From Lepidodermella squamata (Eukaryota > Gastrotricha): a stretch of DNA of 64,000 bases. The stretch covers positions 434,001 to 498,000 of the forward strand of contig JBLDXI010000036.1 of the NCBI GenBank assembly GCA_047495785.1, written 5' to 3'. Position 1 is the first letter of the stretch. Each line of letters starts with the position of its first letter. Below are positions 54,292-64,000 of this stretch, piece by piece. A model generated the notes under the pieces. The model did no database searches. It was not told where the DNA came from and worked only from the letters and a program-made list of their open reading frames with translations. The position numbers and the translations under genes were made by a program.

Positions 54292-54607
54292 ATGCCTAAG
54301 CTCTGTCTTGTAATCATTGTTTCGGTAAGAATTTCTGTCAGAGATGAATGAATTCTCGATGAAAGTGAAGGTTTTTCAGGCTGCAATTGTAATTGTATCG
54401 GCCATCAAGCCAGGCGACAAATGTGAAAATCAAGGCGCACAGGGCCGTTACGAGCGCGATGAAACAGGTTCTGCTTGGATTTGCGCAGTGGAAGAGGGAC
54501 GTGAAGGTGGGCGGATAGGCAGGGAGTGTACGACAAGTAATGGCAAGCCTGGCAGAATTACGTTAGGCGACGGTGGTTGGTATTGCCGAGCAACTCATCA
54601 AGGATGA
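54292..54607 (+). CDS. Small secreted 4-Cys protein, copy F (intact)
   Basis: Exons 54292-54324 and 54380-54607 join in phase 0 (86 residues). The signal peptide is MPKLCLVIIVS plus exon 2 residues. The mature part has GDKCENQG, WICAVEEG, ECTTSNGKPG and WYCRA, the four family cysteines and the NGKPG motif. It lies beyond the Polinton but has the same direction and exon plan as the copies at 19-31 kb, so the cluster was split by the element. Confidence 0.85.
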
Positions 54608-55669
54608 ATGTAACGCTGCTGCTGCTGCTGGATACGATGAGGAGGAGCAGCAAGATGAGTAATTGGAATATCCGTGACGAGTTGTTTCAAATCGCCAAAA
54701 CGCCTAATCTTGAAGAGGCCCGTTTGTTCAATAAAATAAGGCATGAGACTTTTCTCAGCGAAATGCCAGGCTTTGTCCATAGCATGTCGTAGTTTTATTT
54801 ATATAGGCCCTCCGCCGGCCGGCGCTATAGGCACAAATGAATGACATCGGAGTATGAAAATATATTGCCCCCATGCTATCTAGGGCTCGTAGCATTTATA
54901 GATTGAACATTATCATAATTTCGAGTTTTATGTTATTGTTTTATTTTTGTATTTTAGTTTTTGTCGATTTTTGTTGGCTTATTGTGCGTTTTTGTAGAAA
55001 GGTAGAAAAGTCGATCGAGGGTTCGGGCTCGTTGCGCAAATTGAGTAGGCTGAAAATTATCAAAGGTGGTTAACGGCAATAATTAAGGGCTTACAGGCAG
55101 GGCTATTCCAGCTCATCCGACTCATCCGGCTCAGGTTCCGAAAGGCTCAAGGCTCAAGGTCAGGCTCATGACGACTCAGGCTCAGTCTCAGGGCTCTGTA
55201 AGGCAAGGCAGAGATCAATTCATTAAACGGTAAGCTTACATATTAATCGGGCTGGCTCGAGAGGGGCTCAGAAGGACGAGGATCGCAAGGGCACCTAAAG
55301 GAATACAGGAAACCACAGGCTCACATTAGTTTTAGGGAAAATGTCGGTGATGAGGCGGCAGGGCTTAGCCGGGGCACTAATGCAGTCACGCAAGTGCCAA
55401 GCTGGACAGTCCTTACATATTTAATTTTTTTGTAATATTTTTGTGAAGTTGCTTTCTGCGATTGTCATACTGTGTGGAAATCAGGCAGATACCAGACGGA
55501 ACATTTTACAGTACGCACAACAAATAAGGCCCCCCGCTGGTTAAGGTCATCGGAAAACGCAAAAATTCGAGCCGCAATTTTCACCCGTATTATTTTTGTA
55601 ATATTTATATTTCTTATAATTAAATGAAAAATATTTATTACATTAAAATATTGCTGAACTCTTCAGCTA
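54608..55669. other. Intergenic, no gene recognised
   Basis: Contains GGCTCAGG/AGGCTCA low-complexity sequence at about 55115-55290, and otherwise AT-rich DNA without supported frames. Confidence 0.35.
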
Positions 55670-56120
55670 TTACTCAAATTCACATTGAAGGTATTGTATA
55701 CTTTTCTAACAGGCTGTGTTCAGCACTGTCTTGGTATCGGCATGGATATCATGGGGTGACAGCTGCTATTTGGGCAGGAGAAAAGGAAACGGCCACTACG
55801 AGAAAAATGCAAGTGGCGACCGATGGGTGTGCATCCCGGCGACTCGACGATCAGCCGACTTCGACAAAGGCTCCTGCACGGAAAGCACCATCCATCACGA
55901 TGAAACGGTCCGGTTGATAATCGCAATCTTCGACCGACTCAGATGAGCTAGGATGAGCTAGGATGAGACACGAGGCGAGGTCTTGAAAAGCTCGAGGTTC
56001 AATCTAGATATCATAGATCGCCTGTATAGCAGGCGGGCAGTGTTTGACGAGTCGGTTTGAATAAAGAATAGGATTTTGTCTTGCTAGGATTCTTAACTCG
56101 TCTTCAGTGTCATCATAAGC
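55670..56120 (+). pseudogene. Secreted family copy G, duplicate of copy E, lacking exon 1
   Basis: Matches 30915-31385 closely, including the end of the intron, exon 2 (55713-55946) and the downstream AATAAAGAATAGG region. The exon 1 sequence with its ATG is not present upstream, so no signal start is available. Exon 2 keeps the first two cysteines and then reads a different tail from copy E. It is a truncated segmental duplication. Confidence 0.75.
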
Positions 56121-56906
56121 TAGCAAAATAAAATAAATATCCTATGCCTAACTTAAAAAACATAGCTATGCCTAGTAGCCATTATTAGAATACGTAAATG
56201 GTAAATGTTAAGCTGGATGTTACCTGGTCTAAAATCTATCATCTTACTTCTGCGCAGGATCTGTTCCCACGTTGCTGTAGTTTGGCTGAATGTTGAAAAC
56301 TGGTTATTCCCTTCCATTTCATCGCTCGGCTAAGCGGCGTAATCATCATCGATGGAAATGCAGGAGTATCAAACAATGTTGTAATGCTCCTGCCCACCGG
56401 AAATTGGAGAACAAAGTTTCTTCCGATATTTTCTGACCTGTGCGTATAAGGATCCTCGAACAGAGTACAGTTCTCCCCCGATATAAGCAAAGAGGCGGGG
56501 TCCAAGCGATTGTTCGAAGGTTGCTCTTATAGAGGGCTCCGACTTGATCCTTTTTTAAAGGACAGATCCGTTTCCTATAGACACATGTTCGTAGTGACAT
56601 GTGAGCTAGTATAGAGAATTTTTTTTGCTTAACCCTCCAGCGCCTACGACGTGTATGCACGCGATTTTCACTTTAAAATGCCCGAAAAATTCAGATTTTA
56701 TCGATCAGCCTTTTCTTTCCACCTGATCATTTATTATTGATTCGATGATTTCGATAAAAAATTTCGACCTCGACAAACGTTTGCTGAAGTTGGCAAGTGC
56801 CTAAACGCTGGTTTACACGCTCATGGTGCGTCTTAACTGCGTGTTGAACCGCCACAATTGCCACACGCAGCTAGTTTGAGTTGCGTCATAAGACGCCAAA
56901 GACATT

Positions 56907-59692
56907 TGAAGGGTTGATATCCCTGACCTGGTTCGGGGGTAGAGTAGCAATTAGACTGAATGTGCTGATACAAAAGGCAGTTTAGTAAATCAGATCAACT
57001 CGAATGATTTATTATTATTATTTGATTGCTTTTATAGCCATTAAGGCGCGAAATAAATAATTAATTAGTTACATAACAGAAAGGCGACACGTGCTATTGC
57101 TGGCACGAGCGCTGAGCTGAAAATTAATGATGAAACGGGCAGAGAGCACCTAACGACCCTCTCATATGCCCCTTTCCTCACAAGAAAACGTCTTACGTTT
57201 TTATCAAAAAGATAGATCACGGAGAAAATAGATTGTAATATTCATAAACAGTTAAGAATTATATGAGATATCAGCGGAGATCAGCTTCAGCTGAGGTAGC
57301 TATCGATTAGTTAGTCAGACCACCGTCGTATGCAACTGTTCGAGTTCCTTGCCGAGTTTGATCGAGGCTTGTCGTCAGCTTCAACGGGAACGGGAACGGC
57401 GAACGGCTTGACGGGTGGGTTGACGGTGACGTAGCAGCAATGGGAAGCTATCCAAGACTTTTAGCTTTCAAACAAGATTGTTGACCTTTGCGCGATGCAA
57501 TATCGAATTCACACACCACACAGGCTGGCGTCGCATGCAGACATCATTTCTGTATCAACCATGCACGTTCTTAACTGCGATACCACAACAGATTCACTCT
57601 GTTAGCAGCCATCGCCACATCCTTAACACCTATGATGACAGAGCTACTGCCCCAACAGATTCCTTTCTGTCAGCTGTCATCAGACTTTCTCACTTCAACA
57701 AGTGAGACGATTTCATTTCTTCCACTTTCCTGGGCCAATGACACGAGAGCATTTTGGTAGTTACGAAGATCTAGCCTTGTTACTCCGTTGCCATCCAGAG
57801 AAGGAGTTGAACCATGAAATATCTAAAGCCTTAACTCGCCTAACTAAGAGCTCACATAGCCCAAACACACTTCACTTTTCAAATTCACTTTTCACATTTC
57901 ACATTTCACATTTCATTGCAAACCTCAGTCTCAGCGAGACATATCTGAAATTTCTGATAGGTACGAAGCTCTATGCAGTTTCAGCTGTCGTAGCCAAGTC
58001 TAGGCTCATATTCGGCTCCCTGGTACCAAAGGGTTGGCCGAATATCTAGGTCAAACAATCCTTTACAACGCTCATATCATAGCTTTCATCTCTTTCAAAT
58101 TCTTCACACTCTTTTTCACACACTATCGTATCGCATCTGTCATGAGCTGTTAGCTTCATGAGTGAGTTCATATGACAGTTTTCGACCGTATTGCCATTAA
58201 TGTTAAAGTTCTTGAGCATTGGCCGTGTTGAAGTTATGAGCCATGTTCATCCACCGATGATTCTAAGAGTCAAATCGCGTCAAAAAATTACAGTCATCGG
58301 ACTTCGCAATATTTTCCTTTAAGCGAAATTGATTTTTACCTCCAAGGTTATTTTTTTCGTTTATTCACGATAAAAAACTAGATTTTCGAGTTCAATAAAA
58401 AGAAAATTCGATTAAAGAAAATAGTTTAACAATATTATGAATGAATTTACGACGCGTGCCAAATGAAAATTGCACTGCCATTGACGGCGAAAGATTGAAT
58501 ATTTACACTAGTTTTTTTACGAGAATGGTTTTATTTACATCGTCGATTCGAAGCGCTAATACGCTTCCGCCTCGGAGCCCACTGATTTCTTTTGATAACG
58601 GCAGAAAATGTCATCATTTGTCACTCTGATGACTTTCAGTATTTCCATTTGCGAGATGAATTCATCAATAGGGTCAGTTGCTTTTACCAGCTCTTTTATG
58701 GAGACTTGAACAACGTGTGGGTTTATGTGAACAGCGTTTGGTTTTACTTCCGGGTTAGCCATTTTCTCACCATCGGAATCAATATTGTCCCGGTTCATCG
58801 ACCGAGACTTTTCATAGCTGGTCAAGTCAACTTCATTCATTTCAAGTCAACCGAAGTGCTTTCACAGATAATCCAGAGGATTTACAGAAGATGGTTATCA
58901 CGACTTTTGAGCCTTCTGAAATAGACTTTTCTTTTTCGAGAAAGCTTGTTAAAATTATTTGCATGTCGAGTGATAGTTTCTACCAAAATTGCTTCGGAGG
59001 CTAGCTGCTCTATATGGCACCAGACTCAACAATTTTGAAACTAGCTGAGAGAAGAGTTAACTTCTTTTTAAATTTGGTGACATAATTTATGAGCGAAAAG
59101 CAACAAAAAGGCGGAAAGTCAGTGAAACAGACAGCCTTTAGTTTATAGGCACATAAAATCGAGGGGCTGGAATTTCCTTCAGTCCTAGAGCTTTAAATTT
59201 GGCTGGATTGGCCTCTATTGAAAGAGAATAGTAAAATGGGCTGAAATTTCCTTCAGACTTGAAATATCTGCTGGAATGACCTTCAGCTTTACAAAACTTA
59301 TGACTGGAATGGCCTTCAGTCTCTATTATTTATCGGCTGGAATTTCCTTCAGTCGCTAACAGCTTACCACTGTTAGAAAAACGTACCTGGTGATGATGGG
59401 GTCGATCGTTGATCGAGCGGGGTCTCGGCGCCACTGAAGGGTTGATATCCCTGACCTGGTTCGGGGGTAGAGTAGCAATTAGACTGAATGTGCTGATACA
59501 AAAGGCAGTTTAGTAAATCAGATCAACTCGAATGATTTATTATTATTATTTGATTGCTTTTATAGCCATTAAGGCGCGAAATAAATAATTAATTAGTTAC
59601 ATAACAGAAAGGCGACACGTGCTATTGCTGGCACGAGCGCTGAGCTGGAAATTAATGATGAAACGGGCAGAGAGCACCTAACGACCCTCTCA
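56907..59692 (-). mobile_element. Non-autonomous LTR retrotransposon
   Basis: 258-bp direct repeats at 56907-57164 and 59435-59692 differ by about one base and are flanked by a perfect 5-bp duplication ACATT (56902-56906, 59693-59697). Read on minus, the LTR runs TGAGAGGG...CCCTTCA. It is followed by TGGCGCCGAGACC, a primer-binding-like site, and at the far end by the purine tract GAGGAAAGGGGCATA. The 2.27-kb interior has no reverse transcriptase or integrase. A minus-strand frame at 58556-58840 (94 codons, charged) may be a remnant or captured gene. Insertion is recent by LTR identity. Confidence 0.85.
59165..59360. repeat. Five-copy GGCTGGAATTTCCTTCAGTC array
   Basis: Units of about 20 bases recur at about 59165, 59245, 59270, 59300 and 59335 with variation (GGCTGGAAT, then TTCC or GACC/GGCC, then TTCAG), spaced 25-80 bases. 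In the minus-strand element they lie just after the primer-binding site, where leader or packaging signals are expected. Confidence 0.65.
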
Positions 59693-59697
59693 ACATT

Positions 59698-61418
59698 AAT
59701 TAGAGCAAACTTTTTTTTCAATTTTTTTTAAATTTAAATTTTTTAATTTTCAAGCTGAATGATTGATTCATGCTAAAATTGAATGCATGCTAATGCGCTG
59801 AATAAATTTTTAACGCGGACTTTTTATTTCAATTTTTACGCTATTTTCACAAGGGTATGACCCTTTAGCACCCCAAAACGTTGTTTCAGATAGAGCGCAT
59901 GTATGAATAGCAGTATTCCCTTAATTATTGTTGATTTTAGCGAAGATCCTGCCGAATCACCTTTCCGAATAATAAAGGTGAAAATCACGAATAAAATTAG
60001 CATTGGGCGTGTTAAGACCCCTCAATTTTTGCGTATCCAGACCTCTCATTAGCGTTTCGAAACGTCTTAGTCATTTTTTTCGCAACTTGCGGGTATAGAC
60101 GTTGAGATTCTGAAGATTGAATACCGCATTTGTGTTAACAGCAGTGTGCGAAGTAGGATTTTCGAGCTGGTGTGTTCCTAATATTGAGCAACACAAAAAT
60201 TGCACTCGCTCGCTTCGCTCGCTCGCAAAATCAGTAAGATTTACTCAGCATGGGGGACAATTAGCTATGATTTTAACCCATGAAACGAGCGAAGCGAGAA
60301 ATTTTTTCCATTTTTTCGGTAAAAAGGGGTTCCAAACCCTCCTAGCATGTGTTAGTTTTATTTTGTGTCAAACCCTCCTAAAATTGACTATTTACAGTCG
60401 TCCGTTTTCTTCCCATTGTCACATTGTTATTTGGCTCAAATAAGGGCTCTTTACTTACGCCACGTCTCAAATTCTCGAAACTAAGAAAAAAAATATAAAA
60501 TTTGCAGTTTTTGGAAACATAATCGAAAAGCTGGCTAGCGGATGGTCGACCTGCACTGCCCAGCCTAGCACCTACGCCGCAATGTCGCCCCTCACAGGCG
60601 CAAAACAAGAGAATCACAGATTTCTTGTTCCAGAGCCTGAGCCTGAGCCTGAGCCTGGCATCCAACACCGGATTCTTGAGCCTGAGCCCTGAGCCTTTGA
60701 GCCTTTAGCGATATGAAGAGCGTGGTGTGATATGGGTGATTATGCATCATAAGCCGTTTTCATATGAGTTAATCCCTGCCTTCGATCTTTTCAGAAAATC
60801 CGCCTTGAGCCCTAGCCACAATAGCCCTGAAATGAGCCTTTCATCATGCCCGTCACAGCCGCGAAGGTCGACCAACGAATCAACAATTTTCTACTTTTCT
60901 ATTCAAACCAAAATTGAAAAAAACCGGCAAACAAAAAAAATTATATACATAAACAATAATAACTATACAAACTCATATAATCGTGATTCATGCGTGTTCG
61001 ACTAGAGCCCTGATTAGCATGGGGGCGAGTTATTTCTGTAATCTCTCTAACACATGTGCCAATTGCGTCGAAAGGCGGAGGGCCTATAATAATAAAACTA
61101 CAACATGCTAAATAAACACGTTCTGTCGTTTTTATCATTCTGTTTAGACACTTTCGTAAGAAGTTTCCAAAATGATAAGAAATATTTTTATACTTTTCCG
61201 TCATTTTATTCATAATCTCACAATCAGGTGCATTTTGTTATATCATTCATCACTAAAAATTAAAAAAAAAACAACTTGGGGTACTACGTTGAATGCAAGA
61301 TAAGTAACTCCTTGCAAGAAGATAAAAATAGTTAATACACCATTTCCTCCTGTTCTTGATTCCATTACTAGTTACTGTGAATATTTCACCTAACCTTTTC
61401 AATACTTTCTGTAAAGTA
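59698..61418. other. Intergenic with repeats, no gene recognised
   Basis: Includes the inverted partner (59790-59945) of the repeat at 10935-11202, a GCTCGCTTCGCTCGCTCGC tract at about 60210, a GCGAAGTAGGAT motif at about 60150, and GAGCCT tandem units at about 60635-60700. No supported frame. Confidence 0.45.
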
Positions 61419-62857
61419 ATGGTTTGGTGGTTTACATTGTTCTTTTCAGTCGTTTTGTGTTTCGATTCGGCGTATGGTGGAAACGACGGAACGTTACAGA
61501 ACGTCACAAGCGTTACAGAAACGTTACAAACACTGCTTATAAGGGAGTGGGAGTCGCCGGAAACTATCATAAGCGATTTTGCTCTTAACTTGGTCGTAGA
61601 CGATGTCATACATTTCGATGTCAAGGAAAGTAATTTCGGTTCACTAGAGATTGTCGCGCATCTTACTGCAACTTGGTCTAATAGCACACTGGGATTTGGG
61701 GAACATTCTGAAAATTATACCTTCCTTACATATGCAAACCTCAGTGGCGCATTTGATGTCTATCTGGTGACCAACTACGAATATCCGGACAGCGCACACC
61801 CATTAATCTATCGTTTTTCTAACCACTACAGAAATACAAGTGGAGATGTACCTTATGTTACTCCAGATAACAAATTGAAAATCCTGTGCAGAATGAATTT
61901 TGCCAACTTTCCTTTTGACGAACAGGTAACAATACAATAGTGAAAGAAAGGATTTTCAGCTCAATTATATTTTAGGAGTGCCGTATTATGCTCATCTCAA
62001 GTTACCAGAAAAGGAGCTTTTCCAAACCTAAATGTGATGTTCTAACTCACGATGACTACGATATGTGGCAGCTGGATAACACCTGCAGAAGCGAACAGTG
62101 TCCTAGTGAACTGGGAAAACAATTCACTCCCTCCTGTTTTCTTTTTACATTAAAATTCAAACGGGATTCCAAATGGTATAAATGGCATTTTACATCGGGA
62201 CCATTATATTTCTTAATAATTCTATATTTGATTACATACCTTTATCGTTATAATGGAGACGATAATAGAATATGGAACAGCACTGCTCTCCACCTGGCGA
62301 CTCTTCTTTTATTTGTGAATTATTATTCTAATTCTATTAATGAATTTGGAAAGCTATTTCAAGTATTGACTCCTATGCAAACATACTTAGATGCTCTCAT
62401 ACTAATAGGGGCAGCCCCGCTGTTCTTAGACTTCGCGATGTTAACACTCCTTCAAAAAGAAGACGCAAAAGGTGCAATAGGGATGCTGCAAAATATTTGC
62501 CTTCTAATTTACGGTATTTGTTTCACCATGGTAGTGGTGCCATTTCAATTTGATAACCCTGACGTTTCCGCAATTTTATTTGGAAAATACTGGTGCTTGT
62601 TCTTCAATTTCTTCTTGTTAATCTACGGGTTGATATTTGTCTACATCCCTTCTACACGTTACATCATCGGAATCATTCTAGTTAGTGTTATTAGTTTAAT
62701 AATAACCTGTTTCGTACATTGCTTTACTTTGGATGATCAATACGGTACCATACAGGCAATGCTGATTTTATACGTCACTTTCTTCTTAATCTATCCTATC
62801 GCAGCAGTGATAATATCTTATGTCATTGAAGCTTGCGCTATTGGGTGCCAATCGTGA
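61419..62857 (+). CDS. Divergent Cys-loop receptor-like protein with about seven membrane segments
   Basis: Exons 61419-61925 and 61976-62857 join in phase 0 to 462 residues. A signal peptide (MVWWFTLFFSVVLCFDSAYG) precedes an N-glycosylation-rich extracellular domain. The Cys-loop CRMNFANFPFDEQ with its second Cys is split by the intron. After it come about seven hydrophobic segments: near YFLIILYLITYL, ALHLATLLLFVNYY, LDALILIGAAPLFL, ICLLIYGICFTMVV, LFFNFFLLIYGLIF, IIGIILVSVISLII and LILYVTFFLIYPIA. Ordinary family members have four. No frame break is seen. It could be a channel with an extended membrane domain or a receptor domain joined to another membrane protein. It is more AT-rich than its neighbours. 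Confidence 0.75.
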
Positions 62858-63082
62858 TTTGATTGTCTATGTAATTTGTGAGGCACTATTATGTTTTAAT
62901 CACGTTGTGTCAGCTGCTAATAACTATTCAAGCAACAGTAGAATTCATTAATTCATAATAATTTAACTGATAGAAGGCAATTCGTTTTTCCCCACATTCA
63001 ATATAGTGTTTCAATTGAAAGAATATATAAATGAAAATAAAATAATAATAATAAATTAAAATTAATACTACACCGGCCCCTT

Positions 63083-63550
63083 TGATTTACCTGTGCTTGC
63101 ACAAACGATTTTGCACAAAAGCATTTGCACAAATGCAGTTGCACAAACGATTTTGCACAAACTCCATTTTCATAGCGGATTTCATCATTCAATGGCTAGA
63201 AAAGCTGTATAATGAAAGGGCAGCGCAGTCTTGAGTGATAGTAATAGAAAAATGGACATGGCATCGCTGATTGATTGATTTCAGCTTCATTTCTTCAATT
63301 CATCATTGCCCTAGGTCCGAACGTGAAACTCGCCACCGCTTGTAATTTAAACTCGAATCGGACGCATTAAAATATCTCAGCAGGGCCCGAAATCAGTCTT
63401 TGATGCCCATGGGCTTTGTCTTCAATTTGGTATATTCGATTTTCTTATTAAACTTGATTCCGCTTGAAAAATGGAGTTTGTGCGAAATATTTTGTGCAAC
63501 TGCATTTGTGCAAATGCTTTTGTGCAAGATCGTTTGTGCAAGTACAGACA
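63083..63550. mobile_element. Foldback element with TTGCACAAA repeat arms
   Basis: The left arm (about 63090-63175) has repeated TTGCACAAA/TTTGCACAAA units, and the right arm (about 63470-63548) is its inverse, TTTGTGCAA units. The inner edges (AAACTCCATTTT / AAAATGGAGTTT) also match. About 300 bases lie between, without a gene. Confidence 0.8.
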
Positions 63551-63558
63551 TCCCCCTT

Positions 63559-63998
63559 TTAGTTTCCCCATTCCTGCTCCGTCGGTTTGCTAAGATCGGG
63601 TTCGCTTTTAGCTGGGCGACGGCAATTCTGTTTGATGTTTCTCTTCTTACCGCAATTAAAAAAAATTGAGGGGTCGACGCCTTGGAGCGTCCGGGCGTCG
63701 AAATCCACCACTTTGAAACGGTCGATTAAAACGGCAAAAAGGGCGTTCTTGGCTGTTGTTGGGGTCCCCAATGCGGAGTTTTTCAACTGTCTCAGCCGAT
63801 TTATCCACCTTTTCATCTTTCTTCTTTTGTAGCTGTGTCAGAAGACCGATTAGAAGTGGCGTGGTTGTGTCTGTCACGTTGCCGATTACTGCCGATGTGC
63901 CGATTGCTCCGAGTTACAGAGCTCTTTCTTCTCGTTCTGCCAGTTCTATTGCTCCATTCAAGTTGGTTGGATCTCCACTGGCTTTGAACACGGCAATT
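63559..63998 (-). pseudogene. Degenerate Gag fragment of an LTR retrotransposon
   Basis: Minus-strand blocks in more than one frame: GDPTNLNGAIELAERE near 63950, LLTQLQKKKDEKVDKSAETV near 63830, and FFNCGKKRNIKQNCRRP near 63620. The last resembles a CCHC zinc knuckle that has lost its first Cys and its His. Frameshifts and the lost ligands mark it as dead. It may continue beyond the window end. Confidence 0.5.
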
Positions 63999-64000
63999 CG

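Noticed and set aside
57702-58049. 115-codon plus frame inside the minus-strand LTR element
   Set aside because: Opposite to the element's direction, with a run from a TTTCACA microsatellite; no domain.
59165-59360. Repeated 20-mers as a CRISPR array
   Set aside because: Units are degenerate with irregular spacing, inside an animal LTR element, with no cas genes.
63090-63175. TTGCACAAA repeats as a CRISPR-like array
   Set aside because: Units are only 9-10 bp and the array is mirrored as a foldback element.
1-64000. tRNA and rRNA genes
   Set aside because: I looked for cloverleaf box A/B patterns and conserved rRNA segments by eye and saw none; a covariance-model scan would be decisive.

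Overview
The window is invertebrate animal nuclear DNA. Genes are spliced through many small GT-AG introns (mostly 45-65 bp), host genes include Cys-loop receptors, a C-type lectin and small secreted cysteine-rich proteins, and mobile elements are abundant. I cannot name the species; a small ecdysozoan such as a nematode is plausible, but nothing here proves it.

Left part (1-18 kb). A LINE 3' end (about 1 kb), a multi-exon gene for a Ginger/KRBA2-type DDE integrase (3.9-5.5 kb, minus), a Gly-rich acidic protein, a membrane-anchored glycosyltransferase-like gene (7.4-8.5 kb), a small secreted protein (9.3-10.2 kb), a secreted cysteine-rich protein (10.4-11.9 kb, minus) and a nine-exon secreted C-type lectin gene (12.9-17.8 kb, minus). 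The first exon of the lectin gene is split by a 2.8-kb DNA transposon.

Middle (19-31 kb) and 54-56 kb. Seven loci of one small secreted family lie in the same direction. All intact first exons encode 11-12 codons of signal peptide and end in a phase-0 intron; the full-length mature protein has four cysteines. Loci at 21.4, 27.9 and 54.3 kb are intact, and the others carry a stop, frame changes or a missing exon 1. Between them lie a short non-autonomous LTR element with 405-bp LTRs, several foldback elements and an inverted repeat around one copy.

33.755-51.981 kb is a complete, apparently intact 18.2-kb Polinton/Maverick with 6-bp target duplications (AATGCA) and about 411-bp terminal inverted repeats. 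All phases close across the spliced genes: major capsid, penton, packaging ATPase, adenain-like protease, retroviral-type integrase and a 16-exon protein-primed DNA polymerase. It also carries accessory genes I did not expect: a TATA-binding-protein-like protein with all four DNA-intercalating Phe positions kept, a possible PC4-like protein, an acidic protein whose tail resembles RNA polymerase II CTD heptads, and an F-box protein. Together they suggest an element that brings its own promoter-recognition and ubiquitin-targeting factors. The insertion splits a short open frame lying head to head with a Cys-loop receptor gene (32.3-33.6 kb).

Right part (52-64 kb). Foldback elements, gene fragments, a 2.8-kb minus-strand LTR element without pol (56.9-59.7 kb), a divergent Cys-loop receptor-like gene with about seven predicted membrane segments instead of four (61.4-62.9 kb), a TTGCACAAA foldback element and a degenerate Gag fragment running off the end. 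No rRNA, tRNA or CRISPR was recognised.
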